Of a stretch of DNA of 64,000 nucleotides, positions 9,088 through 16,402 are shown piece after piece. The DNA comes from Mesorhizobium_K sp040049215 (GTDB taxonomy: Bacteria > Pseudomonadota > Alphaproteobacteria > Rhizobiales > Rhizobiaceae): positions 620,001 through 684,000 of the forward strand of contig NZ_JBDZDN010000001.1 in the NCBI RefSeq assembly GCF_040049215.1, given 5' to 3'. The notes beneath the pieces were generated by a model that saw only the letters and a list, made by a program, of their open reading frames with translations, was not told the DNA's origin and did not search any database. Both the position numbers and the translations under genes were made by a program. Each line of letters opens with the position of its first letter. The first letter of the stretch is position 1.

Positions 9088-9722
9088 GACGCCTGCCGCT
9101 GCCCGAGTATCTCGGGATAACCGCGAGACAGCACCGGCGCGTGGTGGGCTCGACGGCTGCGCACCACCTCCAGCGTCTGCTCGTTGAAGGTGAGCAGCGT
9201 CGCCACGACCTGCTGGCGGCCATAGGTGCGCTGGTAGCCGAGCGGGCGCGCCAGGAAGTGCAACTGCAGCGCGCGCAGCACCCACATCGGCTCGAACTCG
9301 ATGATCACCTGGTTGACGCCGCGTGGCAGGCCCCATTCGACGAAGCCGGCGATCAGCTCGGTCCCGACCGTCGACACGCCGCGGCGGCCGTCGCGGAAGC
9401 CCGGCGCCACCGCGTAGCGGGTGAGTTCGTAGACGTTCGGGCCGGAGGGCGGGTCGTCCACGTAAAGGTCGGTCAACACCTCGGTCAGAAGGTGCGGACG
9501 CGTCGTCGGCAGCATGCGCTGATAGCCGGCGAGCTCGCCGTTGCGGATGACGATGTGATGCACCGCCTCCTCATGGTCGAACTGGTCGATCTCCAGGCCG
9601 TCGGTCCGATGCAGGTCCTCCCATCCCATCTCCTCGACGAATATCCGATGGCGCAGCCGGTGAACCGCCTCCCAGAGGTCCGGCCGCTGCATCAATTCTT
9701 CGGTCGTAAGCGCGTAGAGCAC
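9084..9722 (-). CDS. LuxI-family acyl-homoserine lactone synthase
   Basis: 212 residues from a GTG start chosen because AAGGAG lies 6 bases upstream of it (9729-9734); a TTG eight codons earlier is possible but poorly placed. LuxI hallmarks are present: RLRHRIFVEEMGW, then DGLEIDQFD, the stretch GYQRMLPTTRPHLL, and ELTRYAV matching the conserved Glu-x-x-Arg. The enzyme makes an N-acyl-homoserine lactone from S-adenosylmethionine and an acyl carrier. Its stop overlaps the start of the crotonase gene. The luxR-type regulator lies directly upstream on the same strand with a dyad in the gap, consistent with autoinduction. Confidence 0.92.
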   Translation of the reverse strand: MLYALTTEELMQRPDLWEAVHRLRHRIFVEEMGWEDLHRTDGLEIDQFDHEEAVHHIVIRNGELAGYQRMLPTTRPHLLTEVLTDLYVDDPPSGPNVYELTRYAVAPGFRDGRRGVSTVGTELIAGFVEWGLPRGVNQVIIEFEPMWVLRALQLHFLARPLGYQRTYGRQQVVATLLTFNEQTLEVVRSRRAHHAPVLSRGYPEILGQRQAS

Positions 9723-9783
9723 ACAAGTCTCCTTGATTTCACTCAAGGCAGACTATGGAGGCGTCCCTTATGGAAAATTACGC

Positions 9784-9806
9784 GATCGTTTAGGAATGTA
9801 ACGATC
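9784..9806. promoter_or_regulatory. Candidate lux-box-like dyad upstream of luxI
   Basis: Perfect 7-bp inverted repeat GATCGTT-N9-AACGATC centred about 73 bases before the luxI start, in the gap between luxR and luxI. Position suits a LuxR-type operator, although the 9-base centre is longer than in classical lux boxes. It could instead be a weak terminator hairpin of luxR, since TAATTTT follows it on the minus strand. Confidence 0.45.
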
Positions 9807-9825
9807 TTCGACTATTTCGCCAAAT

Positions 9826-10554
9826 TTAAATATAACCCCGCCGGATCGCCTCGGCGACCGCCTGGACGCGGTTGACAGCGCCAAGCTTGAACTTGGCGTT
9901 GAGCAGATGCTTCTCCGACGTATGCTCGGATATGCCTAGTATCTGCGAAATCTCCCATTCCGACTTGCCGGCGGCAGCCCATGTCAGGCACTCGCGCTCG
10001 CGCGGCGTCAGCTCGATATGGTCGATGGCCCGGTTGCCCTCGGTGAGAAGCTGCATGGCGCGACCTATCGCATAGGTCGCGACCAGCGAGATCATGCCAA
10101 ACTCCTGGTTGGACATCTCGATCCGCTCGCCGCCAAGCGACACCATGACGATCTGACCGTCGAGCGTGACAAGAGGAAAGGCGAGACCGTCCTTCAGCTT
10201 GAACTCGCCGGCGTCGCCCATCACGACTTCGCCGTCGCTGTCGATCTTGGTGCCGCCGGCGGCGTCGCTCCACTGGACCGGCGCCGGCAGCTGTTTCATA
10301 CGGCTGACGACCGGATCATGATCGACATAGTTGCGGGCGACGTAGCGCTCCAGCCATTCGGCCGGCCAGTCGCAGAGCAGAATATGGTCCTTCTGGCGGC
10401 CGGTCGGCGTTCCCGAATGCGGAACGGTGCCGGCCATCAGCGCCGTCAGGCCGAAGGCCGACGTCACGCCGATCAGCTTTTCGCAAACAGCGCCCGGCGT
10501 GTCGGCTTGCTGAAGCTCGCCGATATAATTCAACGTTCGATCAAAATGACCCAT
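9826..10554 (-). CDS. LuxR-family quorum-sensing transcription regulator
   Basis: 242 residues from the ATG chosen at MGHFDRTLNY; an upstream ATG would add 16 residues. The autoinducer-binding domain (about residues 10-160) has the characteristic DWPAEWLERYVARNYVDHDPV segment, where the Trp, Tyr and Asp that contact the lactone are expected. The C-terminal LuxR/FixJ helix-turn-helix is clear: LTPRERECLTWAAAGKS, then EWEISQILGISEHTSEKHL. It is the partner of the luxI gene that follows on the same strand, about 100 bp away, and likely binds the luxI-crotonase promoter. It is divergent from a solute-binding protein gene. Confidence 0.92.
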   Translation of the reverse strand: MGHFDRTLNYIGELQQADTPGAVCEKLIGVTSAFGLTALMAGTVPHSGTPTGRQKDHILLCDWPAEWLERYVARNYVDHDPVVSRMKQLPAPVQWSDAAGGTKIDSDGEVVMGDAGEFKLKDGLAFPLVTLDGQIVMVSLGGERIEMSNQEFGMISLVATYAIGRAMQLLTEGNRAIDHIELTPRERECLTWAAAGKSEWEISQILGISEHTSEKHLLNAKFKLGAVNRVQAVAEAIRRGYI

Positions 10555-10815
10555 CGCAGCACCCACCCATGTTGCCGCTATCGTGCACCCGCCATCGTGC
10601 ACTCACCGTAGCCGCCAGAATCGCCCCGCACCATTAACCGTGGATTGCAATATACCACATTCGGTTGCCTTGCGGTAGAAACCTGACTAGGCCAACGAAA
10701 TGGCGTGGAAGGCCGATGAACAAATCCATTGTGAAACGGCGTGTTTCATAGGAAAAGCGCTTTCCCGGCCGATCCGTTCCGGAGTAAACGCGCGAACCTA
10801 CCGGCCGGATTTGGA

Positions 10816-11658
10816 ATGAAACTTCGATCCTCAGTCATGGCATTCGCCGCAGCGGCGTTCTTCGCGGTCGCCGCCGGGGCCGCGGAGCAGCCGCCCGCGC
10901 CGATGTTCTGGGACGTCAAGGAAAGGCTGCCGAAGCCCAATCTCGGCGAACTGCAGCGCTTGCGCTTCCTGACGACGACGGACTTTCCGCCCTTCAATTA
11001 TCTCGACCGGGACGGCCGGCTGTCGGGCTTCCACATCGATCTCGTGCGCGCGATCTGCGACGAACTCGGCGTTGCCGACAAATGCCAGATCCAGGCGATG
11101 CCGTGGGAGCAGCTCGAAGACGCACTGGAGCGGGGCCGCGGCGAGGCGATCATCGCCGGCATCGCGGTCACCGAGGACACGCGGGCCAAATATGCCTTCT
11201 CGCGGCCCTACCTGCAGTTTCCCGCCCGCTTCATGATGCCGAGGACGAGCGCGGCAACCGAACCTGTCTACGAGAAGATCGAAGGCGAGCGGATCGGCGT
11301 GATCGCGGGTTCCGGGCACGAGCGGATGTTGCGCGCATATTTCCCTGGCGTGAAGGTGGTCACCTACACGCGCCAGGAATGGCTCTATGCCGATCTCAAG
11401 GCGGGCAAGCTCGCCGGCGCCTTCGGCGACGGCATGCGCTTCGCCTTCTGGCTGGCGGGTTCCGAAGCCAGCGGCTGCTGCCGCTTCGCCGGGGGTCCCT
11501 ATCTGGCGCCGGAATATCTCGGCGTCGGCCTGGCCGTCGCAACCAAGGTCAACGACCCGGCGCTAGCGGCGGCATTCGACTACGCGCTGCAGCAGATCGC
11601 TCTCAAGGGGCGCTTCGCCGAACTCTATTTGCGCTATTTCCCGGTGAGTTTTTACTAG
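10816..11658 (+). CDS. Periplasmic amino-acid-type solute-binding protein (SBP family 3)
   Basis: 280 residues from ATG at MKLRSSVMAF, which gives a standard signal peptide ending near AGAAEQ; the longer frame upstream has no good signal. The family 3 fold is seen in LRFLTTTDFPPFNYLDRDGRLSGFHIDLVRAICDELG, MPWEQLEDALERGRGEAIIAGIAVTEDTRAKYAFSRPY, and the C-terminal DPALAAAFDYALQQI. Such proteins deliver polar amino acids or related compounds to an ABC importer, or act as orphan sensors. No permease or ATPase gene is adjacent, so it is an orphan here. A pair of Cys residues (SGCCRF) in the second lobe is unusual. It shares a 261-bp upstream region with luxR; no lux-type site was recognised there. 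Confidence 0.85.
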   Translation: MKLRSSVMAFAAAAFFAVAAGAAEQPPAPMFWDVKERLPKPNLGELQRLRFLTTTDFPPFNYLDRDGRLSGFHIDLVRAICDELGVADKCQIQAMPWEQLEDALERGRGEAIIAGIAVTEDTRAKYAFSRPYLQFPARFMMPRTSAATEPVYEKIEGERIGVIAGSGHERMLRAYFPGVKVVTYTRQEWLYADLKAGKLAGAFGDGMRFAFWLAGSEASGCCRFAGGPYLAPEYLGVGLAVATKVNDPALAAAFDYALQQIALKGRFAELYLRYFPVSFY

Positions 11659-11685
11659 CCCTGCCGTCAGGCCCGCTGTCGAGTC

Positions 11686-12099
11686 CTATGTCAAGCTGCG
11701 TCCCCGCGCCTTGTTGGCGCGCTCGATAGCGGCGACCGTCAACGGGTCGATTGCAAGCTCGCGCCGCAGCAGTTGCAGCACGCGCAGCTCCTCCATGCGC
11801 ATTTCGAGGTCGACGGCGGCAACCTCGAAGGCCGCGGCATAGGCGGTGTCGTGAAGATGCAGCGGCACCGCGTCGCGGGCGAGCGCAATCACCTTCTGGA
11901 GGCCGCCATCTTCATGGAGCAGCTTCTGGCAATCCTGCGCGACCTTTACCAGCCGGTCCTCCCTGAAACCCTCGAAGATTGGCCACGACCGCACCACGTC
12001 GCCGATCCGCGCCAGCTCGACATCGGTCATGTCGCGGTCGGAGGCGGAGGTCACCACCATCAGATAGATCAACGCCTCGTGGGCGGTCGGTCTCTTCAT
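11686..12099 (-). CDS. TerB-family protein
   Basis: 137 residues from the ATG preceded by GAGGA; a longer frame upstream adds an unsupported leader. All-helical composition with MKRPTAHEALIYLMVVTSASDRDMTDVELARIG at the N-terminus, an acidic helix pair typical of TerB (tellurite-resistance-associated) metal-binding proteins. The usual role in alphaproteobacteria is unknown, and a tellurite link is by name only. It is convergent with the solute-binding gene and divergent from lysK, and stands alone. Confidence 0.7.
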   Translation of the reverse strand: MKRPTAHEALIYLMVVTSASDRDMTDVELARIGDVVRSWPIFEGFREDRLVKVAQDCQKLLHEDGGLQKVIALARDAVPLHLHDTAYAAAFEVAAVDLEMRMEELRVLQLLRRELAIDPLTVAAIERANKARGRSLT

Positions 12100-12255
12100 T
12101 GCTTGTCCTCGATTGTAACCGTGTACTAGGAAACCGCCGGGCTGTTCGCAACGAAAAACCCTGAATCGTTGACGTAGCCACATTGGTTACATAGAGCATT
12201 GCCGGCAAAGTCCGGCGATGCCGGCGGACAATCGCAACAGCATCGGAAGTCAGTT

Positions 12256-13908
12256 ATGGCGGGTTCGGCCAGCATCGACCTCAATCCTGAGATGCTCGCG
12301 GCGGCGGCCGAGAGCCGGGCCTGGCCGTTCGAGGAAGCCAGGAAGATCATCGCCCGCTACAAGGGCCGCGACTTTCCGGAGACGGTGCTGTTCGAGACCG
12401 GCTACGGCCCCTCCGGCCTGCCTCACATCGGCACCTTCGGCGAGGTGGCGCGCACCTCGATGGTGCGGCATGCCTTCCGCGTGCTCACCGAAGACAAGGT
12501 CAGGACGAAGCTGCTCTGCTTCTCCGACGACATGGACGGCATGCGCAAGATCCCTGATAACGTGCCCGACCGCGCCTTTCTGGAACCCTATCTGCACATG
12601 CCGCTGACCTCGGTGCCGAACCCGTTCGGCGGCAGCCACGAAAGTTTCGGGCATCACAACAACGCGATGCTGCGCCGCTTCCTGGACACGTTCGGCTTCG
12701 ACTACGAGTTCGCCAGCGCGACCGAATATTACAAATCGGGCCGTTTCGACGCGATGCTGCTTAAGGCGGCGGAAAAATACGACGCCATCATGAAGGTCAT
12801 GCTGCCGACGCTGGGCGAAGAGCGGCAGGCAACCTACAGCCCGTTCCTGCCGATCTCGCCGAAGTCGGGCCGCGTGCTCTACGTGCCGATGAAGGCGGTG
12901 GACGCCAGGGCCGGCACGATCACTTTCGACGACGAGGACGGAACGGAGACCACGCTTCCCGTCACCGGCGGCCGGGTGAAGCTGCAATGGAAGCCCGACT
13001 TCGGCATGCGCTGGGCCGCGCTCGGCGTCGATTTCGAGATGTTCGGCAAGGATCACCAGACCAACGCCGTGATCTACGACAAGATCTGCGCCATCCTCGG
13101 CGGCCGGCCGCCCGAGCATTTCGTGTACGAACTGTTCCTCGACGAGGTCGGGCAGAAGATATCGAAGTCGAAGGGCAACGGGCTGACCATCGACGAATGG
13201 CTGACCTATGCGCCGACCGAAAGCCTCGGCCTCTATATGTACCAGCGTCCCCGGCAGGCGAAGAAGCTCTATTTCGACGTCATCCCGAAGGCGGTTGACG
13301 AATATTATTCCTTCCTGTCGGCCTATCCGCGCCAGGAGTGGAAGGAGCGGCTCGGCAACCCGGTCTGGCACATGCACGACGGCAACCCGCCGCCGATAGA
13401 CCTGCCGGTGACCTTCGCGCTGCTCTTGAACCTCGTCAGCGCCTCCAACGCGCATGACAAGGCGGTGCTGTGGGGTTTCATCTCGCGCCATGCGCCGGGC
13501 ATGACGCCTCGGACGCATCCGGAGCTCGACAGGCTGACCGACTATGCGATCCGCTATTTCGACGACTTCGTGAAGCCCGCGAAGGTCTATCGCGCGCCCG
13601 ACGAGGTTGAGCGTCAGGCGCTGGCGGCGCTCGAAAAGGCGCTGGGCGAACTGCCGGCCGACGCCAGTGGCGAGGCGATCCAGAACGCGGCGCTCAACGT
13701 GGCGCGCCGGATCGAGCGCTACCAGGATCATTCGAAGCAGAGCCCCGAGGGCGGGCCGGGCGTCTCGGTCGCCTTTTTCCAGATGATCTATCAGGTGCTG
13801 ATCGGCCAGGAACGCGGGCCGCGCTTCGGCTCCTTCGCGGCGCTCTACGGCATTCCCGAGACGCGCGCGCTGATCGGCAAGGCGCTGGCGGGGCAACTCG
13901 CCGCTTAA
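12256..13908 (+). CDS. lysK: Lysyl-tRNA synthetase, class I
   Basis: 550 residues from ATG at MAGSASIDLN, with GGAAG upstream; an in-frame ATG 19 codons earlier is less likely. It is a class I synthetase with the HIGH-type motif as PHIGTFGE near residue 57 and the KMSKS loop as KISKSKGNG near residue 301. FETGYGPSGLPHIG and the C-terminal helical anticodon-binding part are typical of archaeal-type LysRS, which replaces the class II enzyme in many alphaproteobacteria. It charges tRNA-Lys in the cytosol and should be essential unless a class II copy exists elsewhere. No T-box or other leader is visible. Confidence 0.95.
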   Translation: MAGSASIDLNPEMLAAAAESRAWPFEEARKIIARYKGRDFPETVLFETGYGPSGLPHIGTFGEVARTSMVRHAFRVLTEDKVRTKLLCFSDDMDGMRKIPDNVPDRAFLEPYLHMPLTSVPNPFGGSHESFGHHNNAMLRRFLDTFGFDYEFASATEYYKSGRFDAMLLKAAEKYDAIMKVMLPTLGEERQATYSPFLPISPKSGRVLYVPMKAVDARAGTITFDDEDGTETTLPVTGGRVKLQWKPDFGMRWAALGVDFEMFGKDHQTNAVIYDKICAILGGRPPEHFVYELFLDEVGQKISKSKGNGLTIDEWLTYAPTESLGLYMYQRPRQAKKLYFDVIPKAVDEYYSFLSAYPRQEWKERLGNPVWHMHDGNPPPIDLPVTFALLLNLVSASNAHDKAVLWGFISRHAPGMTPRTHPELDRLTDYAIRYFDDFVKPAKVYRAPDEVERQALAALEKALGELPADASGEAIQNAALNVARRIERYQDHSKQSPEGGPGVSVAFFQMIYQVLIGQERGPRFGSFAALYGIPETRALIGKALAGQLAA

Positions 13909-13953
13909 GCGTGATCCCGAAAAGTTGCAGACCTTCTGGATAAGATCATGCGC
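13909..13953. repeat. Short palindromic repeat / hairpin at convergent gene ends
   Basis: Starts immediately after the lysK stop. GCGTGATC at the left and GATCATGCGC at the right form an imperfect inverted repeat around CCGAAAAGTTGCAG. This resembles the short GC-rich palindromes scattered at gene ends in mesorhizobia. It lies between two convergent genes and may act as a bidirectional terminator. Confidence 0.55.
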
Positions 13954-13961
13954 ATGAGGGA

Positions 13962-14990
13962 TTAAGGCGCTGGAGGCGCTGGCGGAAATGCCAGTTGAGG
14001 CCCGAGCGTCGGCTGGGGATCGACGCCCTCTTCCGTCATGATCGGCTGGCTCTCCGCCGACGTGCTCACAGGAGCATCGGGGACCTTCGCGACCGAGGAG
14101 GTATCGGGCGGCGCACCGAAAATCCCCATCCCGGCATTGCGCGCCTTTTCCTCGGCAACCACGTACGGCCCGTCGGGAGCGGCCCGCGCCCAGCCATTAG
14201 CCACCAGCCAGGCGCCGGCATCCTGCTTGGCGAGGCGGCATCTGGCTGATGTCACCGGCTTTTCCTCGTCCGGCAATTGGCACACCAGCGCGCGACCTCT
14301 GAGCCACATGCGGAAGGCGGAGCGCGCCCTGACCCCGCAGGGCCACGACACGCCCTCATACACGCAGCTTTCGTCGAGCGGCACGCTTGCGACGCCCGAG
14401 ATCGCTATGGTGCGACCCATGGATTCGAAGACGGCCGACTGGATCGCCAGCGGCCTGAAGAAAGGCGTGCCCGCCCATTCGTTCTTCACCTCAGGCACCG
14501 GCGGCAGGGCGAGGCTGAGCTTGCTCAGTGGCTCGCGCGGCGGCTCGCGCAGTAGCTCCTCGCCAGCGGTAAGCTCGGGCGGGGCGACGATGGCCGGCGC
14601 AACCATACGGGAGGGCGCCAGAGGTTTTGGCGGGGGCTGGATTTCCGCAGCCTGAGGAGCCTGTCCTACAGGGACTTGCGACGTCGCTGGAGCTTCGAAC
14701 GATGGCGACTCCGTGGCGCGGGTTGCCGACTTCGCGGCAGGAACTTCAGCCTCTGCAGCCAGTGGTTCTGCGGCGGGCGAAGCAGCTAACGGCGCTGCCT
14801 CGACCCCCGTCATTGCAGCTGCGCCTTCAGCACCGGACTGATCAGGCGCGACCGGTACTACATCTATCGGGCTTTCCACCATCCGCCCGCCGGCGAGCAC
14901 CACTGCTCCCGCCAACGCCAGCGCCGCGGCCGGCAGCATCAGGGCGCGCACGCCGCCTACTGGCTCGCCCAGACGATGCGGGCCAGCCAT
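13962..14990 (-). CDS. Membrane-anchored thermonuclease-like (SNase-related) protein
   Basis: 342 residues from this ATG, which overlaps the S24 gene by 34 bases but has GAGG five bases upstream; a later ATG at 14939, just before the hydrophobic segment, is also possible. The N-terminal segment LPAAALALAGAVVLAGG is a membrane anchor or signal. It is followed by about 130 residues rich in Ala, Pro and Glu without predicted structure. The C-terminal part (about residues 180-310) recalls the OB fold of staphylococcal nuclease relatives: CVYEGVSWPCGVRARSAFRMWLRG, then ANGWARAAPDGPYVVAEEKARNAGMGIFG. The catalytic Arg-Glu-Arg set cannot be confirmed, so nuclease activity is uncertain. Confidence 0.7.
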   Translation of the reverse strand: MAGPHRLGEPVGGVRALMLPAAALALAGAVVLAGGRMVESPIDVVPVAPDQSGAEGAAAMTGVEAAPLAASPAAEPLAAEAEVPAAKSATRATESPSFEAPATSQVPVGQAPQAAEIQPPPKPLAPSRMVAPAIVAPPELTAGEELLREPPREPLSKLSLALPPVPEVKNEWAGTPFFRPLAIQSAVFESMGRTIAISGVASVPLDESCVYEGVSWPCGVRARSAFRMWLRGRALVCQLPDEEKPVTSARCRLAKQDAGAWLVANGWARAAPDGPYVVAEEKARNAGMGIFGAPPDTSSVAKVPDAPVSTSAESQPIMTEEGVDPQPTLGPQLAFPPAPPAP

Positions 14991-15613
14991 TCGACCTCGC
15001 CTGCCGCGAGCCTTCTTACCGGATGATCGGGGTTGAGCGAGACGAGATCGACGGCTGCCGCCGTGCGCCGCTCGAGCACCTTGGCCATCACCTCACCGGA
15101 GATAGTCTTCACGACCACGCGGTCGCCCTTGCGGACAGCGGCGTTGGGCTGCACCACCAGCATGTCGCCGTGGCGGTAGAGCGGCAGCATGGAATCGCCC
15201 TGCACCTGCAGCGCATAAGAGCCGTCGGCGGCGGTCGCCGGCAGTTCGATCAGGTCCCAGCCCTGCCCGGCCGGAAAGCCGGCGTCGTCGAAGAAGCCGC
15301 CGGCACCGGCCTGCGCGAAGCCGATCAGCGGCACGGTGGAAGCCTGCGTCGGCAGCGGCCTTGCATCGGGGCGCGGCGACGACTTGCCTTCGATCAGCGA
15401 GAAGAACTCGTCGAGCGATGAATTCGTCGCCTCGATGATCTTGGCGAGCGATTCCGTCGAGGGCCAGCGCGGACGGCCGTCCGCCGACTGGCGTTTCGAC
15501 TTGTTGAAGGCCGTGGAGTCGAGGCCGGCGCGCTTGGCGAGGCCCGACGCCGAAAGCGAATAGCGTGCGGCCAAGGCGTCGATCGCAGCCCAGACGCGCT
15601 CATGCGACAGCAT
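14957..15613 (-). CDS. LexA-like S24 peptidase transcription repressor
   Basis: 218 residues. The N-terminal third contains a helix-turn-helix (SASGLAKRAGLDSTAFNKSKR). The C-terminal half is an S24 peptidase domain with nucleophile Ser141 in GDSMLP and a Lys around residue 178 as general base. An Ala-Gly pair at 102-103 is a candidate self-cleavage site. This layout matches phage CI-like or stress-responsive repressors that inactivate themselves under RecA control; it is not the canonical LexA because the DNA-binding part differs. It is followed on the same strand by the nuclease-like gene, which it may regulate. No phage genes flank it. Confidence 0.85.
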   Translation of the reverse strand: MLSHERVWAAIDALAARYSLSASGLAKRAGLDSTAFNKSKRQSADGRPRWPSTESLAKIIEATNSSLDEFFSLIEGKSSPRPDARPLPTQASTVPLIGFAQAGAGGFFDDAGFPAGQGWDLIELPATAADGSYALQVQGDSMLPLYRHGDMLVVQPNAAVRKGDRVVVKTISGEVMAKVLERRTAAAVDLVSLNPDHPVRRLAAGEVEWLARIVWASQ

Positions 15614-15741
15614 GGCTCGTCTCCTTCCAACAGGAAAAAATACCTTTGCGTTCTAGAGCCGCCGCAGGCCGCTGTCCAGCCGAAAGCCGCACTTGCCGTC
15701 AGAATTCCCAGGAAGAAACGAGCGCGTTCGTCTCGAGAAGA

Positions 15742-16383
15742 TCAGAGATCGGCTCCATCGTGGTGCGTTCGATCTTTTCGAATCGCCCCCTCCACGTCGA
15801 TGTCGGCGCTGCCCTTCTCAACGAAGGCGGAAACCGGCGCGCGGCCTTCCTTCGCCAGCGCGCGCAGGCCGGTGTGGGACGCCATGAAAATCCTCTCCGC
15901 TTCGCTCGGCGGACGCGGGGCGGCGTCCATGCCGAGCAGCCGTATCACCTCCGCCATGTCCACAAAGCGCCGGGCGGCGCGGTCGTACATGCCGGCGGTG
16001 GTCATCACCAGCGCCGCGACTTCGCCATTCTCAAGGATGAAGCGATGGCGGCCGATGATCTGCGAACCGTCCCAGGTTTCCAGCGACGATCAGACTTCAA
16101 AACGCTGCCAGAGCCTGATCTCGCGCACGAACACCGTCTGCACGCCGCCGAGCATCGGCGCCCAGCCTTTGTCCCGGGCCAGCCTTACCAGCCCGGTGCG
16201 GAAGAACAGGTCTATGCGTCCGACGTCTGCGAGCATCAGGTAGCGGGCATTGTTCAGGTGCCCGTTGAAATCGAGATCGGTCGGCAGGCAGCGGAACGAG
16301 AGCCGCCCCTCGCTCCCCGGCAAATAAGGACCGCGGCTCTTGGCCGTCGCGGCCATCCGTGCAAGGCGAAGCCAGACATACAT
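15742..16383 (-). pseudogene. 4HBT thioesterase-like gene interrupted by an in-frame stop
   Basis: One frame of 214 codons from ATG (MYVWLRLARM) carries a single internal TGA at codon 98 (16092-16090). Sequence on both sides reads as one protein: PTDLDFNGHLNNARYLMLADVGRIDLF and QTVFVREIRLWQRFEV before the stop, SSLETWDGSQIIGRHRFILENGEVAALVMTTAGMYDRA after it. This is the hot-dog fold thioesterase family, with the DxNGHLNN active-site loop. Such proteins hydrolyse acyl-CoA esters. The C-terminal part could be made from an internal ATG but would lack the active site. The position directly after fadJ on the same strand suggests the gene once served fatty-acid metabolism. A base-calling error cannot be excluded. 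Confidence 0.75.
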
Positions 16384-16402
16384 GGCGGGGCGGGATCTTC
16401 TC

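Noticed and set aside
8284..9336. Longer start for the crotonase
   Set aside because: The extra 83 codons lie within luxI in another frame and read as low-complexity Arg/Ala/Pro. The ATGA overlap start is far better.
9336..9746. TTG at 9746 as luxI start
   Set aside because: A GTG eight codons downstream has AAGGAG at ideal spacing, whereas the TTG has no such site.
14957..15613. Canonical LexA
   Set aside because: The S24 peptidase half fits, but the N-terminal DNA-binding part is not the LexA winged helix, and no SOS box was recognised.
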